Origin: Colletes latitarsis
Lineage: Eukaryota > Arthropoda > Insecta > Hymenoptera > Colletidae
Reading direction: 5' to 3'
Length of the DNA stretch: 64,000 bases
Assembly: GCF_051014445.1 (NCBI RefSeq)
Contig: NC_135141.1
Location: forward strand, 1,674,001 to 1,738,000
Shown: one piece after another, positions 63,941-64,000 of the stretch
Layout of the letters: every line of letters begins with the position of its first letter
Numbering within the stretch: the stretch's first letter is position 1
Made by a program: the position numbers and the translations under genes
The notes under the pieces: model-generated
The model's database searches: none
What the model saw: the letters and a program-made list of their open reading frames with translations, nothing else
What the model was told of the DNA's origin: nothing

Positions 63941-64000
63941 AAATCATGAGCCAGATGCGGGCATAACCCAGTCATAACCCAGACATTACCGGTTTTATCC
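63941..64000. repeat. Array continues past the window end
   Basis: After the HOR-C copy 2 boundary the sequence reads GCATAACCCAGTCATAACCCAGACATTACCGG, a module variant also found near 35088, 42251, 54330 and 63610. The satellite clearly runs on, but a third HOR-C copy does not begin in the same register. Confidence 0.8.

Larger units (their letters stand above)
1..64000. repeat. Continuous 176-bp satellite DNA array (about 365 monomers)
   Basis: The same unit recurs head to tail from the first to the last base, always in the same orientation. Fixed words such as CAGATGCGGGCATAA, AAAATATTGATCGAAACC, ACATTACTACGTGA and TCTGGCCAACAAGTATGCG recur every 176 bp; monomer starts at 1, 177, 353 and 529 show the spacing directly. 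Monomers of other length (165, 167, 174, 203 and 214 bp) are each explained by a visible indel. No unique sequence, transposon, RNA gene or plausible coding region interrupts the array. A period near one nucleosome repeat together with higher-order organisation is typical of eukaryotic centromeric or pericentromeric satellites. That location is inferred from structure only. I do not recognise the family, and the host is unknown. Confidence 0.97.

Noticed and set aside
1..64000. CRISPR array
   Set aside because: The whole 176-bp unit is repeated without unique spacers, and the repeat is far longer than a CRISPR repeat; no cas-like gene is present.
1..64000. Transposable element, SINE or LTR insertion
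   Set aside because: I found no interruption of monomer phase that is not explained by indels of 1, 2, 9, 11 or 38 bp, no target-site duplications, and no terminal repeats. The tandem order is continuous.
1..64000. tRNA or rRNA genes
   Set aside because: No cloverleaf-capable segment with A and B boxes at proper spacing, and no rRNA core sequence. The B-box-like word alone is insufficient.

Overview
The whole 64 kb window is one uninterrupted tandem satellite DNA array. I see no protein gene, RNA gene, transposon or unique-sequence gap. The repeat is head-to-tail with a basic monomer of 176 bp, all in one orientation, about 365 monomers in total. Starting each monomer at the word CAGATG gives starts at 1, 177, 353, 529 and so on. 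One monomer that I counted by hand (177-352) is 41% G+C and has 6 CpG where about 7.6 are expected. Period length, homogeneity and higher-order structure point to a eukaryotic (peri)centromeric or heterochromatic satellite. I do not recognise the family and cannot name the host; monomer length and CpG content fit plants or invertebrates at least as well as mammals.

Layout, left to right. (1) 1-5984: the most diverged and least ordered part, mixing several monomer subfamilies, with a faint old 7-monomer (1232 bp) order. (2) 5985-8150: two near-identical copies of a 6-monomer, 1083 bp unit. (3) 8151-8543: short linking stretch. (4) 8544-23378: three nearly identical copies of a 28-monomer, 4945 bp higher-order repeat (HOR-A). 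(5) 23379-29598: a scrambled, partly deleted fourth HOR-A-like region. (6) 29599-31934: transition, with the last monomers of the R subfamily. (7) 31935 to about 45803: two copies of HOR-B, 38 monomers (6646 bp) and 41 monomers (7163 bp). (8) 45371-63940: two nearly identical copies of a 53-monomer, 9285 bp HOR-C, whose left end lies inside the tail of HOR-B. (9) 63941-64000: start of further array.

Each long period equals a whole number of 176-bp monomers plus the few indels that can be seen: 28x176-11-11+38+1=4945; 41x176-5x11+2=7163; 53x176-4x11+1=9285; 6x176-11+38=1083; 6x176+1=1057. Smaller duplications (352, 528, 693, 880, 1057, 1750/2102 bp) are nested inside the large ones. The array therefore records repeated unequal exchange or segmental amplification at many scales, with apparently older, mixed sequence on the left and young large HORs in the rest.

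The many 60-100 codon open frames are by-products of the repeat: they recur at the HOR periods, cover one to two monomers, and stop when the 176-bp period (not a multiple of 3) shifts frame. None is annotated as a gene.
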